Assembly: GCA_025058735.1 (NCBI GenBank)
Contig: JANXDX010000009.1
Span: 1 to 54,995 of the forward strand
Origin: Archaeoglobaceae archaeon
Lineage (GTDB): Archaea; Halobacteriota; Archaeoglobi; Archaeoglobales; Archaeoglobaceae
DNA: 54,995 nucleotides
Direction: 5' to 3'
The notes under the pieces were generated by a model. The model saw only the letters and a list, made by a program, of their open reading frames with translations. It was not told the DNA's origin and searched no databases. A program made the translations under genes and the position numbers. Position 1 is the first letter of the stretch; every line of letters begins with the position of its first letter. This document shows positions 1 through 8,292 of this stretch, one piece after another.

Positions 1-551
1 TCGATCTCTTTCAGTATCTCGTAGTTTTCATCATTTCCAAGATAGAAAGTTATGAGATCCTCTAGAAGAATTACTGTAATTGAATCTGTTTCAACTTCGA
101 CATTTCTGCTCAAATAACCATCTTTTTGGACTAAAAATCTGAATCCTAGTTCTGTTGTATTGATCGTAACTTTTCCATCTTTGTCTGTCAACTTTTCGAT
201 CTCTCCAACTTTAATCAAAGCTTTTTCAATTGGATCTCTTTTTAAGTTTAAAACTGTAATAGAGAAAACTTCGCATCTCAGTTCAATTGTTAAACTCATA
301 TTACTTGCTAGTTCTACAAAGCTCTCGTTGAAACAAAGCTCGTAAGTTGCTTTAACTGTGTAATTCCCACCAAAAAGCTCAAATAGGGCTAAACCTTCGG
401 TTGTATACTTTGTCAGATTTAGAGTTTCGTTGGAAACTGAAACTATAGCATTTTCAAGAGCTGAGCTGTTCATCGTAACTTCTACACTGAGCTCATAACC
501 TGAACACGTTGCAAATAGTAACAAAAATAAAATTCCAAGCAAAATCCTCAT
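1..551 (-). CDS. Secreted protein with carboxypeptidase-regulatory-like repeats (partial)
   Basis: The frame is open from an ATG at 551 to the left window edge, about 183 codons, so the C-terminus is missing. GGAGGTG lies 5 nt upstream. Residues 1-18 form a signal peptide (MRILLGILFLLLFATCSGYE); the Cys in FATC makes a lipoprotein possible but the box is not canonical. The rest looks like two beta-sandwich units of carboxypeptidase-regulatory type: valine-rich strands, several N-x-S/T sites, and the turn TDKDGKVTINT about residue 130. Such domains are usually found in surface proteins. The family and function are not known to me. Divergent from the FAD gene at 922. Confidence 0.72.
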   Translation of the reverse strand, partial: MRILLGILFLLLFATCSGYELSVEVTMNSSALENAIVSVSNETLNLTKYTTEGLALFELFGGNYTVKATYELCFNESFVELASNMSLTIELRCEVFSITVLNLKRDPIEKALIKVGEIEKLTDKDGKVTINTTELGFRFLVQKDGYLSRNVEVETDSITVILLEDLITFYLGNDENYEILKEI

Positions 552-568
552 TTTTTAACACCTCCAAT

Positions 569-590
569 TTACTTGACTTAAGTAAAGTAA
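569..590. promoter_or_regulatory. Near-perfect 22-bp palindrome, candidate operator
   Basis: The left half TTACTTGACTT and the right half AAGTAAAGTAA match in 10 of 11 positions around a central CTTAAG. It lies 18 nt before the start of the secreted-protein gene, where a repressor could block transcription. It shares the half-site TTTACTT/AAGTAAA with the palindrome at 617-630. The function is inferred from symmetry only. Confidence 0.45.
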
Positions 591-616
591 TTTGAATTTA
601 AGCTTTTCCATTTTTC

Positions 617-630
617 TTTACTTTAGTAAA
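617..630. promoter_or_regulatory. 14-bp palindrome sharing a half-site with 569-590
   Basis: TTTACT-TT-AGTAAA has perfect 6-bp arms. The half-site resembles that of the larger palindrome 27 bp to the left, so the two could be a tandem operator. A further perfect 11-bp palindrome, TTAGT-C-ACTAA, sits at 641-651. Confidence 0.4.
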
Positions 631-718
631 CATTTTTTGATTAGTCACTAAAACTTTTTGTAGCAGTTTAAAAAGAAAAGTCTCTCTTTTTAGGACAAAT
701 AAAGTGTTAAGAACAAGA

Positions 719-744
719 GATTGTTAAGAAAGTTCTTTACAATC
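719..744. promoter_or_regulatory. 26-bp inverted repeat
   Basis: GATTGTTAAGAA (719-730) is mirrored by TTCTTTACAATC (733-744) with one mismatched pair per arm and a 2-nt centre. It lies about 180 nt upstream of the FAD gene, too far for a simple core-promoter operator, so a distal binding site or an RNA hairpin are both possible. Confidence 0.35.
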
Positions 745-892
745 AAAAACTTAATAGTTTTATTTTTTTAAGTTTTTTAAGGAAGATTAGTAAAAAGACC
801 AGTCTGGGATGAAATGAATATAATGAAAAATTCTAATTTTTAGAACTGAAAACAAAGTAAGAAAACATGCGATTACTGTGAAAGTCGAATAA

Positions 893-902
893 GTTTTTAA
901 AA
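893..902 (+). promoter_or_regulatory. TATA-like box of the FAD/GT2/CetZ-like operon
   Basis: TTTTTAAAAC is centred about 25 nt before the GTG at 922, the spacing expected for a leaderless archaeal transcript starting at that codon. No Shine-Dalgarno is visible, which fits. Confidence 0.5.
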
Positions 903-921
903 CTTAAAAAGTTGTTTAAGT

Positions 922-2187
922 GTGAAAATAGCAGTGATAGGCGGAGGCCTTGCAGGGCTTTCAGCTGCTTATTTCTTAAGAAAAAACCACGATGTAACGG
1001 TTTTTGAGGCATTTGAGAGACCATGTGGTCTTTTAAGAAGTGAAAATATCGATGGTTATGTATTTGATGCAGGAGGTTCTCACATAATATTTTCCTCAGA
1101 TCAGAAAATTTTAAAGCAACTGATATCTTTTACAGATTGCCTTGCTCACAGGAGGAGAACTCTTATCCATTACAAAGGGAAGTTCATAGAATATCCATTT
1201 GAAAATGGTATTTTTGCACTTTCAAAGAGAGAAAGGTTTGAAATTCTCAAAGATTTTGTTGAAAATCTTTTGAAAGAAAAAGAAAAACCAAAAAACTTGC
1301 TGGAACTTTTTCTATACACTTTTGGCAAAGCAATAACAGAAAAATATCTAAAACCTTACAATGAAAAGATTTGGAAGAGAAATCTTGAAGAGATAGAGAT
1401 AAATTGGGCATCTAGAATTCCAAATCCACCGATTTACGATGTTTTAAAGTCTGCAGTAGGAATAAGGACAATAGGCTACACACATCAACTTCGCTTTTAT
1501 TATCCGTTGAACGGGGGAATAGAGAGTTTGGCTAAGGGTATAGCTAGAAACTTAAAGATAAAAACGAAGTGTAAAGTTGAAAAGATCAAAATTGAAAACA
1601 ATAAAATTATAATTTTTGATGAAGAATTTGACAAAGTAGTATACACAGCTCCACTAGCTGAAGTTCATAAGATCGTTGATGGAGCAGAATTTTTGGAAGC
1701 TGATACTAAAAAATTAGATTACAACTCTTTAACTGTAGTTGGAATAGGAGCAAAAGGAAGGATTCCAAATATACATTGGATTTATGTCCCAGACAAAGAA
1801 ATATTGTTCCATAGAATAGCTTTTTTAAGTAACTATAGCCCAAACAATGCTCCGAAAAACAGAATTTCAATGATAGCTGAAATCTCTCATAGAGATGATG
1901 AGAAGTTGAAAGATGTTGAAGATGAGGTCTTGAATGGAATAGAAAAGCTTGGATTCGATTTAGAATTTGAATTTGTTAAAAGCTGGAGCTGGAAATATGC
2001 TTACATAGTATCTAGGAAAGGATCTTTTGAAGCGATCAAAAAGATAAAAGAATATCTGAAAAGTTTGAACGTAGAACCTTTTGGAAGATTTGGCAGCTGG
2101 GAGTATTTGAACATGGACATGGTGTGGAGGGATGCTTTTGAGAACTTTGGTAGTGATTTTGAACAAAGACAATGCAGAAGGGCTTAG
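922..2187 (+). CDS. FAD-dependent oxidoreductase, protoporphyrinogen oxidase / UDP-galactopyranose mutase-like
   Basis: 421 aa with a GTG start. The N-terminus has the Rossmann dinucleotide motif GGGLAGLSAA (residues 8-17), an acidic residue at the end of strand 2 (VTVFEA), and the second glycine motif CGLLRSE typical of amine-oxidase and UDP-galactopyranose-mutase folds. The protein is probably a soluble flavoprotein acting on a nucleotide sugar or another envelope precursor; the substrate cannot be read from sequence. The 3' end overlaps the following glycosyltransferase gene by 56 nt, so the two are surely co-transcribed. The final residues (about GSDFEQRQCRRA) are encoded in DNA that also codes for the next protein. 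Confidence 0.75.
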   Translation: MKIAVIGGGLAGLSAAYFLRKNHDVTVFEAFERPCGLLRSENIDGYVFDAGGSHIIFSSDQKILKQLISFTDCLAHRRRTLIHYKGKFIEYPFENGIFALSKRERFEILKDFVENLLKEKEKPKNLLELFLYTFGKAITEKYLKPYNEKIWKRNLEEIEINWASRIPNPPIYDVLKSAVGIRTIGYTHQLRFYYPLNGGIESLAKGIARNLKIKTKCKVEKIKIENNKIIIFDEEFDKVVYTAPLAEVHKIVDGAEFLEADTKKLDYNSLTVVGIGAKGRIPNIHWIYVPDKEILFHRIAFLSNYSPNNAPKNRISMIAEISHRDDEKLKDVEDEVLNGIEKLGFDLEFEFVKSWSWKYAYIVSRKGSFEAIKKIKEYLKSLNVEPFGRFGSWEYLNMDMVWRDAFENFGSDFEQRQCRRA

Positions 2188-3079
2188 GAGATGTTTGAAG
2201 TCTTTGATCGATCAAAGTTTAAAGATCTGTGAAGACTTCGATGTTCTAGTTATAGATGGGGGATCAAAAGATGGTTCGAAAGAAGTAGTTGAGGAGTTTT
2301 CAAAAACTTATCCATGTGTAAAATTCAAGGTGCAGAAAAAACTTGGAGGTACAGGATTTGCAAGAATTGAAAGTTGCGATTATGCTAAAAACTACGAATT
2401 TGTTATATGGGGAGACTCTGAAAATGAATATTCGAAAGATTACGTTGAAAAGATCGTAAAAGCTTTAGAAAAATATGATGTAGCTGGTGGTATTCCAATA
2501 GTTGAAAGTAGCTTTTACGGACATGCGTTTGCTTGGTACCATGCTCTACATTTAATTGTACCAAAGTTGAAAAATTACCATGTTCCCGGAAACAATAGAG
2601 GAGAAAGAACAGAAATTTACAAGTTAGCAACTTATCCTGAAACTAGAAGAGCTGAAGACTATGGCTTCTCACTCAAACTTATGAAAGCTGGGATAAAGTT
2701 GAAAGTCAAAGTTGTAGATGCAAAAGTAAAGATATCTTTACCAAAAACGTTCAAAGATATCATAGCCTGGCAAAAGAATCGAGCAAAAGGAGCTGCAGAA
2801 GCAGCTTATTCTGTAAAATTTTTTCCATACGATTCTTTGATTTGGATTTCAATTTTTCCAGTCTTGATTTTTTCTTTTTTAAAGCTGGAAATAGTAATTT
2901 TTTTGTTAGCTTTAAACTCTATGATTTTTCTACTTACAAAAAGATTTTTAGAGAAATTAAAAATGAGATTTTTCCTAGCGCCAATTTTTGGAATCCTGAT
3001 CCATTCTTTCTTCTCACTTTTAACTTTGATCGAATTCACAAAATTATTTTTAAGCAAGAGTGGAAAGAAGTTTAGATGA
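2132..3079 (+). CDS. Family 2 glycosyltransferase with C-terminal membrane segments
   Basis: 315 aa. The N-terminus has the GT-A start LVVILNKDNAEGLRRCLKSL, then VIDGGSKDGS about residue 40 and the metal-binding-like WGDSENEYS about residue 94. From residue 230 to the end there are hydrophobic stretches consistent with two or three membrane helices, as in dolichyl-phosphate glycosyltransferases. It would transfer sugar at the inner face of the membrane for glycan or glycolipid synthesis. ATG 2132 was taken as the start; TTG 2147 is possible. It overlaps the FAD gene by 56 nt and the CetZ-like gene by 4 nt (ATGA). Confidence 0.82.
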   Translation: MLLRTLVVILNKDNAEGLRRCLKSLIDQSLKICEDFDVLVIDGGSKDGSKEVVEEFSKTYPCVKFKVQKKLGGTGFARIESCDYAKNYEFVIWGDSENEYSKDYVEKIVKALEKYDVAGGIPIVESSFYGHAFAWYHALHLIVPKLKNYHVPGNNRGERTEIYKLATYPETRRAEDYGFSLKLMKAGIKLKVKVVDAKVKISLPKTFKDIIAWQKNRAKGAAEAAYSVKFFPYDSLIWISIFPVLIFSFLKLEIVIFLLALNSMIFLLTKRFLEKLKMRFFLAPIFGILIHSFFSLLTLIEFTKLFLSKSGKKFR

Positions 3080-3984
3080 GACTCTTGACTTTGGGCATAG
3101 GTATCAGAGGTGCAAAGATAGTTGAAATGCTTTCAAGGAAAGGACCAAAAGTAAACAAGATTCCACTTTTTAAACCATTCGTACTACTGAACGACGTTGA
3201 CGCTTTGAAAAGTATAGCTTTACCTGAAGATAGAAAAATTTTCATATTAAACGATTCAACTGGGGCTATAGCTTCAGCTACGAACTTGCATGAAATATCT
3301 GAAGGAAATCTGATAATTATATCTTTTGAAGACGAATTTGCCTACAAAACGGCTCTGGAAGTTGTAGGTAAGCTGAAGGAAATGACTGAGGAGTATACTG
3401 TTGTGGTTGGAATCGTTCCAAAGATCGTTGCACCAAATATAATCGAAATTAAAGAAAAAATTAGAAACATAAGAGAGTTGTGCGACGTACTTTTTTTATT
3501 CTCCGGAACATTTCAAACAGACGAGTTCATGTTCAAATCCTTAAGTTTGCTAGCTTTAGCTGGAGAAGTTGATCTTAAGAGAAGAGAGGCCGGAGAAGTA
3601 GTTATAGATACTTCCGATATTTTCAATTCTTTGAAAGGTGAGGGTTTTTCAGTTATCGGTTACGCTGAAAGAAACCTTCCTTTCTATTACTTTGGAAGAT
3701 CAAGGAGTGAGCTTAAAGCTCTAAGGACTAGAAGGATGCTAGATTTGCTGAACGAAGCTATGAAAAATTTAAGCATAGAAGCTGAAATAAGTGAGGCGAA
3801 GTCAGCTTTAATCCTTTTTGCATCTAAAGCTGAGGAGATTACAATGGAAGGTATATTTTCAGCAGTTTCTAGGATAGAAAAGTTAAACGATAACATAGTA
3901 GTTAGGTACGGAGATTGTCCTATGAAGACGAACAAGCTTCACCTAATTCTACTTTTCAGTGGAATTAAAAAACTTATTTTATAA
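3076..3984 (+). CDS. Divergent CetZ/FtsZ-superfamily protein lacking the GTPase glycine loop
   Basis: 302 aa. Several blocks match CetZ in order: N-terminal LGIGIRGAKIVEML in place of the GxGQAGGKIVD loop; VIDTSDIFNSLKGEGFSVIGYA about residue 175, matching CetZ (VVDASEIINTLxGGGVSTVGYA); an arginine-containing linker helix; then the C-terminal domain with ALILFASKAEEITMEGI, RYGDCPM and the final strand LHLILLFSG. Where CetZ and FtsZ have the nucleotide loop GGGTGTG or GGGTGSG, this protein has IIISFEDEFAY, so GTP hydrolysis is unlikely. It is the last gene of the FAD and glycosyltransferase operon. The homology is recognised by eye, without a search. Confidence 0.68.
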   Translation: MRLLTLGIGIRGAKIVEMLSRKGPKVNKIPLFKPFVLLNDVDALKSIALPEDRKIFILNDSTGAIASATNLHEISEGNLIIISFEDEFAYKTALEVVGKLKEMTEEYTVVVGIVPKIVAPNIIEIKEKIRNIRELCDVLFLFSGTFQTDEFMFKSLSLLALAGEVDLKRREAGEVVIDTSDIFNSLKGEGFSVIGYAERNLPFYYFGRSRSELKALRTRRMLDLLNEAMKNLSIEAEISEAKSALILFASKAEEITMEGIFSAVSRIEKLNDNIVVRYGDCPMKTNKLHLILLFSGIKKLIL

Positions 3985-4747
3985 AATATGAGAAAAGTTT
4001 ATATTCAACTCCCGCTCTAAAAACTCTTTTCTCTAGTCTTTTTTTGAGAGTTTCGAAAGCGTAATTGTCAACTTCAAATTCTACTCCATCGTATTTAACA
4101 TCTTTTAAAATTAAGCCATATGCTGGAACCGGCTCAACTCTTTCTCTGCGCTTCAGATTTAAGAGATCTTCAAACCAACTCAAATTTTTTCTTCCAGATC
4201 CAACTTCTAGGAGAGCTGTAACTAAACACCTAACCATGTTCCATGTAAAAGCATTTCCTTCTATCTCGAAGAGTATGGATTCTCCATCACTTTTAACGTC
4301 TGCTGAATATATAGTCCTCACACAACTTTTCCCCTCTCCAAACTTCTTTGTGAAATTTGAAAAATCGTGAGTTCCTATTAAGATCTCTGCAGCTTTTTTC
4401 ATTTCAGATGTTTTTAGATTTTTTGCAATTGTTACATACAAGTATGTTCTGCTTTTAGCTTTTTTTGGATTGAACTTTTCATCAACCTTAGCCCAAGCCC
4501 AAGCGGTCACATCTTCTGGAAGGAACGAATTTAGCATCCTTGGAGTTACAAGATCGTTGCAGTCAAATGCTACAACTTGTCCATACGCATGAACTCCTGC
4601 ATCAGTTCTACTTGCAATTTTAAGATCTTCTACTTTGAAGTTTTTTAAAGCTTTTAAGAGTTCTCCTTCAACAGTTCTAGCATCTGGCTGATATTGACTA
4701 CCTGCAAAGTTGTCTCCGAAGTAAGCTACCTTTAAAGCAATTTTCAT
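3974..4747 (-). CDS. truA: tRNA pseudouridine synthase A
   Basis: 257 aa. It isomerises uridines 38-40 in the anticodon arm of tRNAs. The catalytic Asp49 lies in SRTDAGVHAYG, the hallmark of the family; the N-terminal YFGDNFAGSQYQPDARTVEGEL and the C-terminal FTWNMVRCLV also match. The length is normal for archaeal TruA. It is the last gene of the cysS operon, overlaps the upstream 95-aa gene by 4 nt, and overlaps the convergent CetZ-like gene by 11 nt. Confidence 0.93.
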   Translation of the reverse strand: MKIALKVAYFGDNFAGSQYQPDARTVEGELLKALKNFKVEDLKIASRTDAGVHAYGQVVAFDCNDLVTPRMLNSFLPEDVTAWAWAKVDEKFNPKKAKSRTYLYVTIAKNLKTSEMKKAAEILIGTHDFSNFTKKFGEGKSCVRTIYSADVKSDGESILFEIEGNAFTWNMVRCLVTALLEVGSGRKNLSWFEDLLNLKRRERVEPVPAYGLILKDVKYDGVEFEVDNYAFETLKKRLEKRVFRAGVEYKLFSYFIK

Positions 4748-5031
4748 ATCTTTTTTCCGATCAAGGAAGATACGAATTCGTTTACAACGGAAAGTTTTCT
4801 GTTGAATTCCTCATAGGCCATCTTCTGGCCTTGATAAAAACCTAACGCAGTTCCAACTATGAAAAGGAATTCTACATCGTTCAACTGATATTTTTCTCTG
4901 ATTTCAAAAAGGTCTTTCACTCTTGACTCTGGGATCTCTTCTCCCTCCTCTTTAAATGCTACGTTTATCCATCTCTTTTTCAATTCGTTGAACGCATCCA
5001 TCAGTATGGAAGTTCTAGTTTCTATGTCCAT
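4744..5031 (-). CDS. Conserved small archaeal protein of unknown function
   Basis: 95 aa, mostly alpha-helical and charged, without cysteines or membrane segments. I do not recognise a family. Its short overlap with truA (4 nt) and its position between a flavin reductase gene and truA suggest co-transcription, and its codon usage matches its neighbours. The start is an ATG at 5031 reading MDIETRTSIL. Confidence 0.7.
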   Translation of the reverse strand: MDIETRTSILMDAFNELKKRWINVAFKEEGEEIPESRVKDLFEIREKYQLNDVEFLFIVGTALGFYQGQKMAYEEFNRKLSVVNEFVSSLIGKKI

Positions 5032-5064
5032 GAAGGAATTTGAAATATTGACTTAAAAATTTTT

Positions 5065-5586
5065 TCATCTGATCTTCGGCTTGATCGGTTCGCTAAAAGT
5101 TACAAAATCTCTTCCACCTAGATGAAGTAAGATCTTTGTTTTCCAAATCTTATCAAAGCTTCCCTCGTTAGCATAAGCATCGACAACCTCTGCTAAATAA
5201 ACTACGTTTTCTCCAACTTCAACTTTGTTTTTGACGATGCACTCAAGATTTGCTAGACAATTAGCAATTATATAGCAATCAATTTTTCTAGCCTTTTCGA
5301 GCTTTAAATTCGTAAGTTTAGCCTTGTCAACTTTCCTTCCACTTTTTGTTCCAGCGATCCAAACTTCGTTCAAAAGCTCTGGCTGTGGAATGTTTACTGT
5401 AAATACTCCCGATCTTTCTATCAGTTCATACGTATAATTACCTTTCCATATCGATGCTGCAATTGTAAAAGGTTCATCGCTAACAGGAGTGATCCAACTG
5501 CATGCCATGAAGTTTCTTTCTGCACAGATCAAAACTACTGGTCTAGGATGGAGTAACCTGTAAGCGTTTTCAACTTGTACTTTCAT
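5065..5586 (-). CDS. Flavin reductase-like (flavoredoxin family) FMN-binding protein
   Basis: 173 aa with the split-barrel flavin reductase pattern: N-terminal RLLHPRPVVLICA, then ACSWITPVSDEPFTIAASI, then FTVNIPQ and GTKSGRKVDKA. Homologues bind FMN and act as flavoredoxins or flavin reductases in anaerobes. It is the second gene of the cysS-truA operon; the metabolic link is unclear. It is cytosolic. Confidence 0.85.
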   Translation of the reverse strand: MKVQVENAYRLLHPRPVVLICAERNFMACSWITPVSDEPFTIAASIWKGNYTYELIERSGVFTVNIPQPELLNEVWIAGTKSGRKVDKAKLTNLKLEKARKIDCYIIANCLANLECIVKNKVEVGENVVYLAEVVDAYANEGSFDKIWKTKILLHLGGRDFVTFSEPIKPKIR

Positions 5587-5631
5587 AGAAATATTTTTCT
5601 TTAAATAATTTTTGCCTACCGTATTATAAAC

Positions 5632-7023
5632 TTAAGAAACATGGCACCACCTAGTTCCATGCTTTGTATCTATAAGCTTTAAACCGATCGTCAAAAACTC
5701 TTTTCTTATTTTATCAGCCAATTCGTAATTTTTCTTAGCTCTGGCATTTTCTCTCATCAAAATCTTTTCAGCGAGTTCATTATTTAAAACTGGAATTCTT
5801 ACATATTTTTCAAAAATTCCAAGAATTGAGCACATTGTTTTAAATTTTTCAAAAGCGATCTCTAGATCTTCTAGCTTTGTTGAATAAAGCGATGCATTGA
5901 TCAAAGATGCAGCCTCATGCAAAGCTGCTAAAGCTTTTGGAGTGTTGAGGTCGTTTTCCATAGCATCTTCAAAACTTTTTACAAAGTCTTCTAAGTTTAA
6001 AGAATTTTTCCTATCTTCTTTGAAAGTTTTTAGATAAGCGATTTCCATGTCCAAGTTTATCAGAGTGTTCTTCAATTTTTCGTACGCTTTTTTGCTGGTC
6101 TCTAAAGCATCTTCAGAGTAATCCAATGGACTTCTGTAATGTGCTGAAATTAGGAAATACCTGAGAACTTCTCCTTCGAACTTCTCTAGGACATCTCTGA
6201 TTCTAACTATGTTTCCTAAACTTTTACTCATCTTTTCACCTTTCACCGTGACGAAGTCGTTGTGAACCCAAATTTTCACAGGTTCAACGTTGAAGAGAGA
6301 GTAACTTTGGGCCCTCTCATTTTCGTGGTGAGGAAAGATAAGATCCTTTCCTCCTCCATGAATATCAAACGGAACACCTAAGTGAAGAGAAGACAGTACT
6401 GAACATTCTATATGCCATCCCGGCCTTCCTTTTCCCCACGGGGAATCAAAAACAGCATTAGCTTTAAAATCATCATCCTTTGCAGCTTTCCACAAAGCAA
6501 AGTCTTTTACATCTCTTTTTCTTGGATCAGGTTCGATCCTGTGCTTATTCAATTCATCTAAACTCTGTTTTGAAAGTTCTCCATACTTTTCAAAACTAGG
6601 AACACTAAAATAAACGTCTCCATCTACTACATAAGCATGACCTTTTTCAATTAATCTTTCTACGAATTCTATTATTTCTTTTATGTGTTCAGTGACCTTT
6701 GGGTAAGCGTCAGCTTTTTTTATGTTCAACTTTTCTACATCTTCGAAGTACTCCATTATGTATTTTTCAGCTATTTCTTTGAAACTCTTCCCTTCGCTGA
6801 CGGCTCTCTTCACTATTTTATCATCGACATCTGTGAAGTTCTGTACAAATTTAACTTTAAGTCCTTTATATTCAAGATACCTGCGAAGTGTGTCGAATAC
6901 AACAGCACTCCTTGCATGACCTACGTGGGAATGATCGTACGGAGTTATTCCACAAACATAAATTCTGATCTCAGCACTTTCAATTTTTTCAAGCCTTGAT
7001 GATAGAGTGTTGTAAAGTCTCAC
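5632..7023 (-). CDS. cysS: Cysteinyl-tRNA synthetase
   Basis: 463 aa class I synthetase. The HIGH motif is HVGH at residues 33-36, just after the zinc ligand Cys24 in YVCGITPYD. Further zinc ligands are in GWHIECS and HENERAQS, and EKMSKSLGN is the KMSKS loop. The length is normal. The start is a GTG at 7023; a TTTAAATTT element lies 14-22 nt upstream on this strand and may be the promoter. It heads the operon that ends with truA. Having CysRS means this organism does not depend only on the SepRS/SepCysS route. Confidence 0.95.
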   Translation of the reverse strand: MRLYNTLSSRLEKIESAEIRIYVCGITPYDHSHVGHARSAVVFDTLRRYLEYKGLKVKFVQNFTDVDDKIVKRAVSEGKSFKEIAEKYIMEYFEDVEKLNIKKADAYPKVTEHIKEIIEFVERLIEKGHAYVVDGDVYFSVPSFEKYGELSKQSLDELNKHRIEPDPRKRDVKDFALWKAAKDDDFKANAVFDSPWGKGRPGWHIECSVLSSLHLGVPFDIHGGGKDLIFPHHENERAQSYSLFNVEPVKIWVHNDFVTVKGEKMSKSLGNIVRIRDVLEKFEGEVLRYFLISAHYRSPLDYSEDALETSKKAYEKLKNTLINLDMEIAYLKTFKEDRKNSLNLEDFVKSFEDAMENDLNTPKALAALHEAASLINASLYSTKLEDLEIAFEKFKTMCSILGIFEKYVRIPVLNNELAEKILMRENARAKKNYELADKIRKEFLTIGLKLIDTKHGTRWCHVS

Positions 7024-7215
7024 AATTTGATCTCTCTTTAAATTTCAACTTAACTGGTTGAGTAAAACCATAATAATAATTTTTTTATATAAATTTTATT
7101 TATTTTTACAACAAATTTTTAATGTACATAAATTTTATTTTTAATTTATATATTGAAATTAATTCAAAATCTTTTTAAGTACTCGATTAGATTTTGTTGC
7201 AGTCAGCTTAAAAAC

Positions 7216-7551
7216 ATGAGAGGTCTTCCACCATCTCTGAGGAGTAGAAAAAGATATATTGCGTTCAAGGTAGTATGTGAAGTAGAAGTAGATGGTAAAA
7301 TGATTGAAAAAGCTTTAGAAGCTAAAATGGCTGAACTGTTTGGTGATATTGCTTTAGCTGAAAGCAAAATTAGTTTGGAGTATTTTAATGATAACAAAGG
7401 TATATTGGGATGTGAAAGAAAGAGTTTTGATAAAGTTCTAATAGCTTTGACGTTTTTAACTGAAATAAATGGTTTTAAAGTTCTTCCAATTACAGTTGGA
7501 GCTAGCGGAAATGTTAGAAAATGTAAAAAGAAGTATTTGGAGGTGTTATGA
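7216..7551 (+). CDS. rnp2: Ribonuclease P protein component 2 (Pop5)
   Basis: 111 aa. The N-terminus GLPPSLRSRKRYIAFKV is the Pop5/Rpp14 signature, and the C-terminal [14 protein letters not shown] is typical. It pairs with Rpp30 on RNase P RNA during tRNA 5' maturation. The frame stays open upstream to 7153, but the family start is MRGLPPS, so the ATG at 7216 was chosen. A TTTTTAAGTA element about 25 nt before a short leader is a likely promoter. The stop overlaps the next start (TTATGA). It heads the RNase P, proteasome and exosome superoperon. Confidence 0.9.
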   Translation: MRGLPPSLRSRKRYIAFKVVCEVEVDGKMIEKALEAKMAELFGDIALAESKISLEYFNDNKGILGCERKSFDKVLIALTFLTEINGFKVLPITVGASGNVRKCKKKYLEVL

Positions 7552-8291
7552 TGCACCTACCTCAGATGGGTTACGACAGAGCGATAACAGTGTTCAGTCC
7601 AGATGGCAGACTTTTTCAAGTTGAATACGCAAGGGAAGCTGTAAAAAGAGGTGCTACTGCTATAGGAATAAAGTGTAAGGACGGAGTCATATTACTTGCA
7701 GATAGAAGAGTAGCAAGTAAGCTGTTGGAAGCTGATACAATAGAGAAAATATACAAAATAGATGAGCACATAGCTGTAGCAACTTCTGGATTAGTAGCAG
7801 ATGCTAGAGTTTTAGTTGAAAGGGCAAGAATCGAAGCTCAAGTAAACAGACTTACTTACGATGAGCCTATAAGTGTTAAAGAACTTGCAAGGAGGATCTG
7901 TGATTTTAAACAACAGTTCACACAATTTGGAGGAGTAAGACCTTTTGGAGTTTCTTTACTCATAGCTGGAGTTGATGAACAGCCAAAACTTTATGAAACT
8001 GATCCAAGCGGAGCACTACTTGAATACAAAGCTACAGCTATAGGAATGGGAAGAAGTGTAGTTATAGAGTTCTTTGAAAAAGATTACAGAGATGACATGA
8101 GCTTTGAAGAAGCTTTGACGATCGGATTAGTAGCAATGGGAAAAGCCATAGAATCTGAATTGACCTTGGAAGGAATAGAAGTTGGATACATAAAAGTTAA
8201 AGATAAGAAGTTTAAAGAAGTTAGTGTTGAAGAATTAAGACCTTACTTGGAAAAAGCAAACGAAATTATAAGAAAAGAGTTGAAGAAGTGA
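7548..8291 (+). CDS. psmA: 20S proteasome alpha subunit
   Basis: 247 aa. The family start [20 protein letters not shown] is present in full; this N-terminal segment forms the gate of the outer alpha ring. The subunit does not itself cleave peptides. [14 protein letters not shown] and the C-terminal helix ending in KK fit the family. The start is ATG 7548 or the adjacent ATG 7551, behind GGAGGTG. It lies between Pop5 and SBDS, the classic archaeal arrangement. Confidence 0.97.
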   Translation: MMHLPQMGYDRAITVFSPDGRLFQVEYAREAVKRGATAIGIKCKDGVILLADRRVASKLLEADTIEKIYKIDEHIAVATSGLVADARVLVERARIEAQVNRLTYDEPISVKELARRICDFKQQFTQFGGVRPFGVSLLIAGVDEQPKLYETDPSGALLEYKATAIGMGRSVVIEFFEKDYRDDMSFEEALTIGLVAMGKAIESELTLEGIEVGYIKVKDKKFKEVSVEELRPYLEKANEIIRKELKK

Positions 8292-8292
8292 C

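Larger units (their letters stand above)
552..921. other. 370-nt divergent intergenic region
   Basis: No supportable gene. It holds the Shine-Dalgarno of the secreted-protein gene, a TATA-like box for the gene at 922, and four palindromes at 569-590, 617-630, 641-651 and 719-744 that look like operator or hairpin sites. A short minus-strand frame at 833-1024 crosses the start of the next gene and has no protein-like features. Confidence 0.6.

Noticed and set aside
833-1024. 63-codon minus-strand frame in the divergent gap
   Set aside because: It overlaps the start of the FAD gene, has no Shine-Dalgarno or TATA box and its translation lacks protein-like features.
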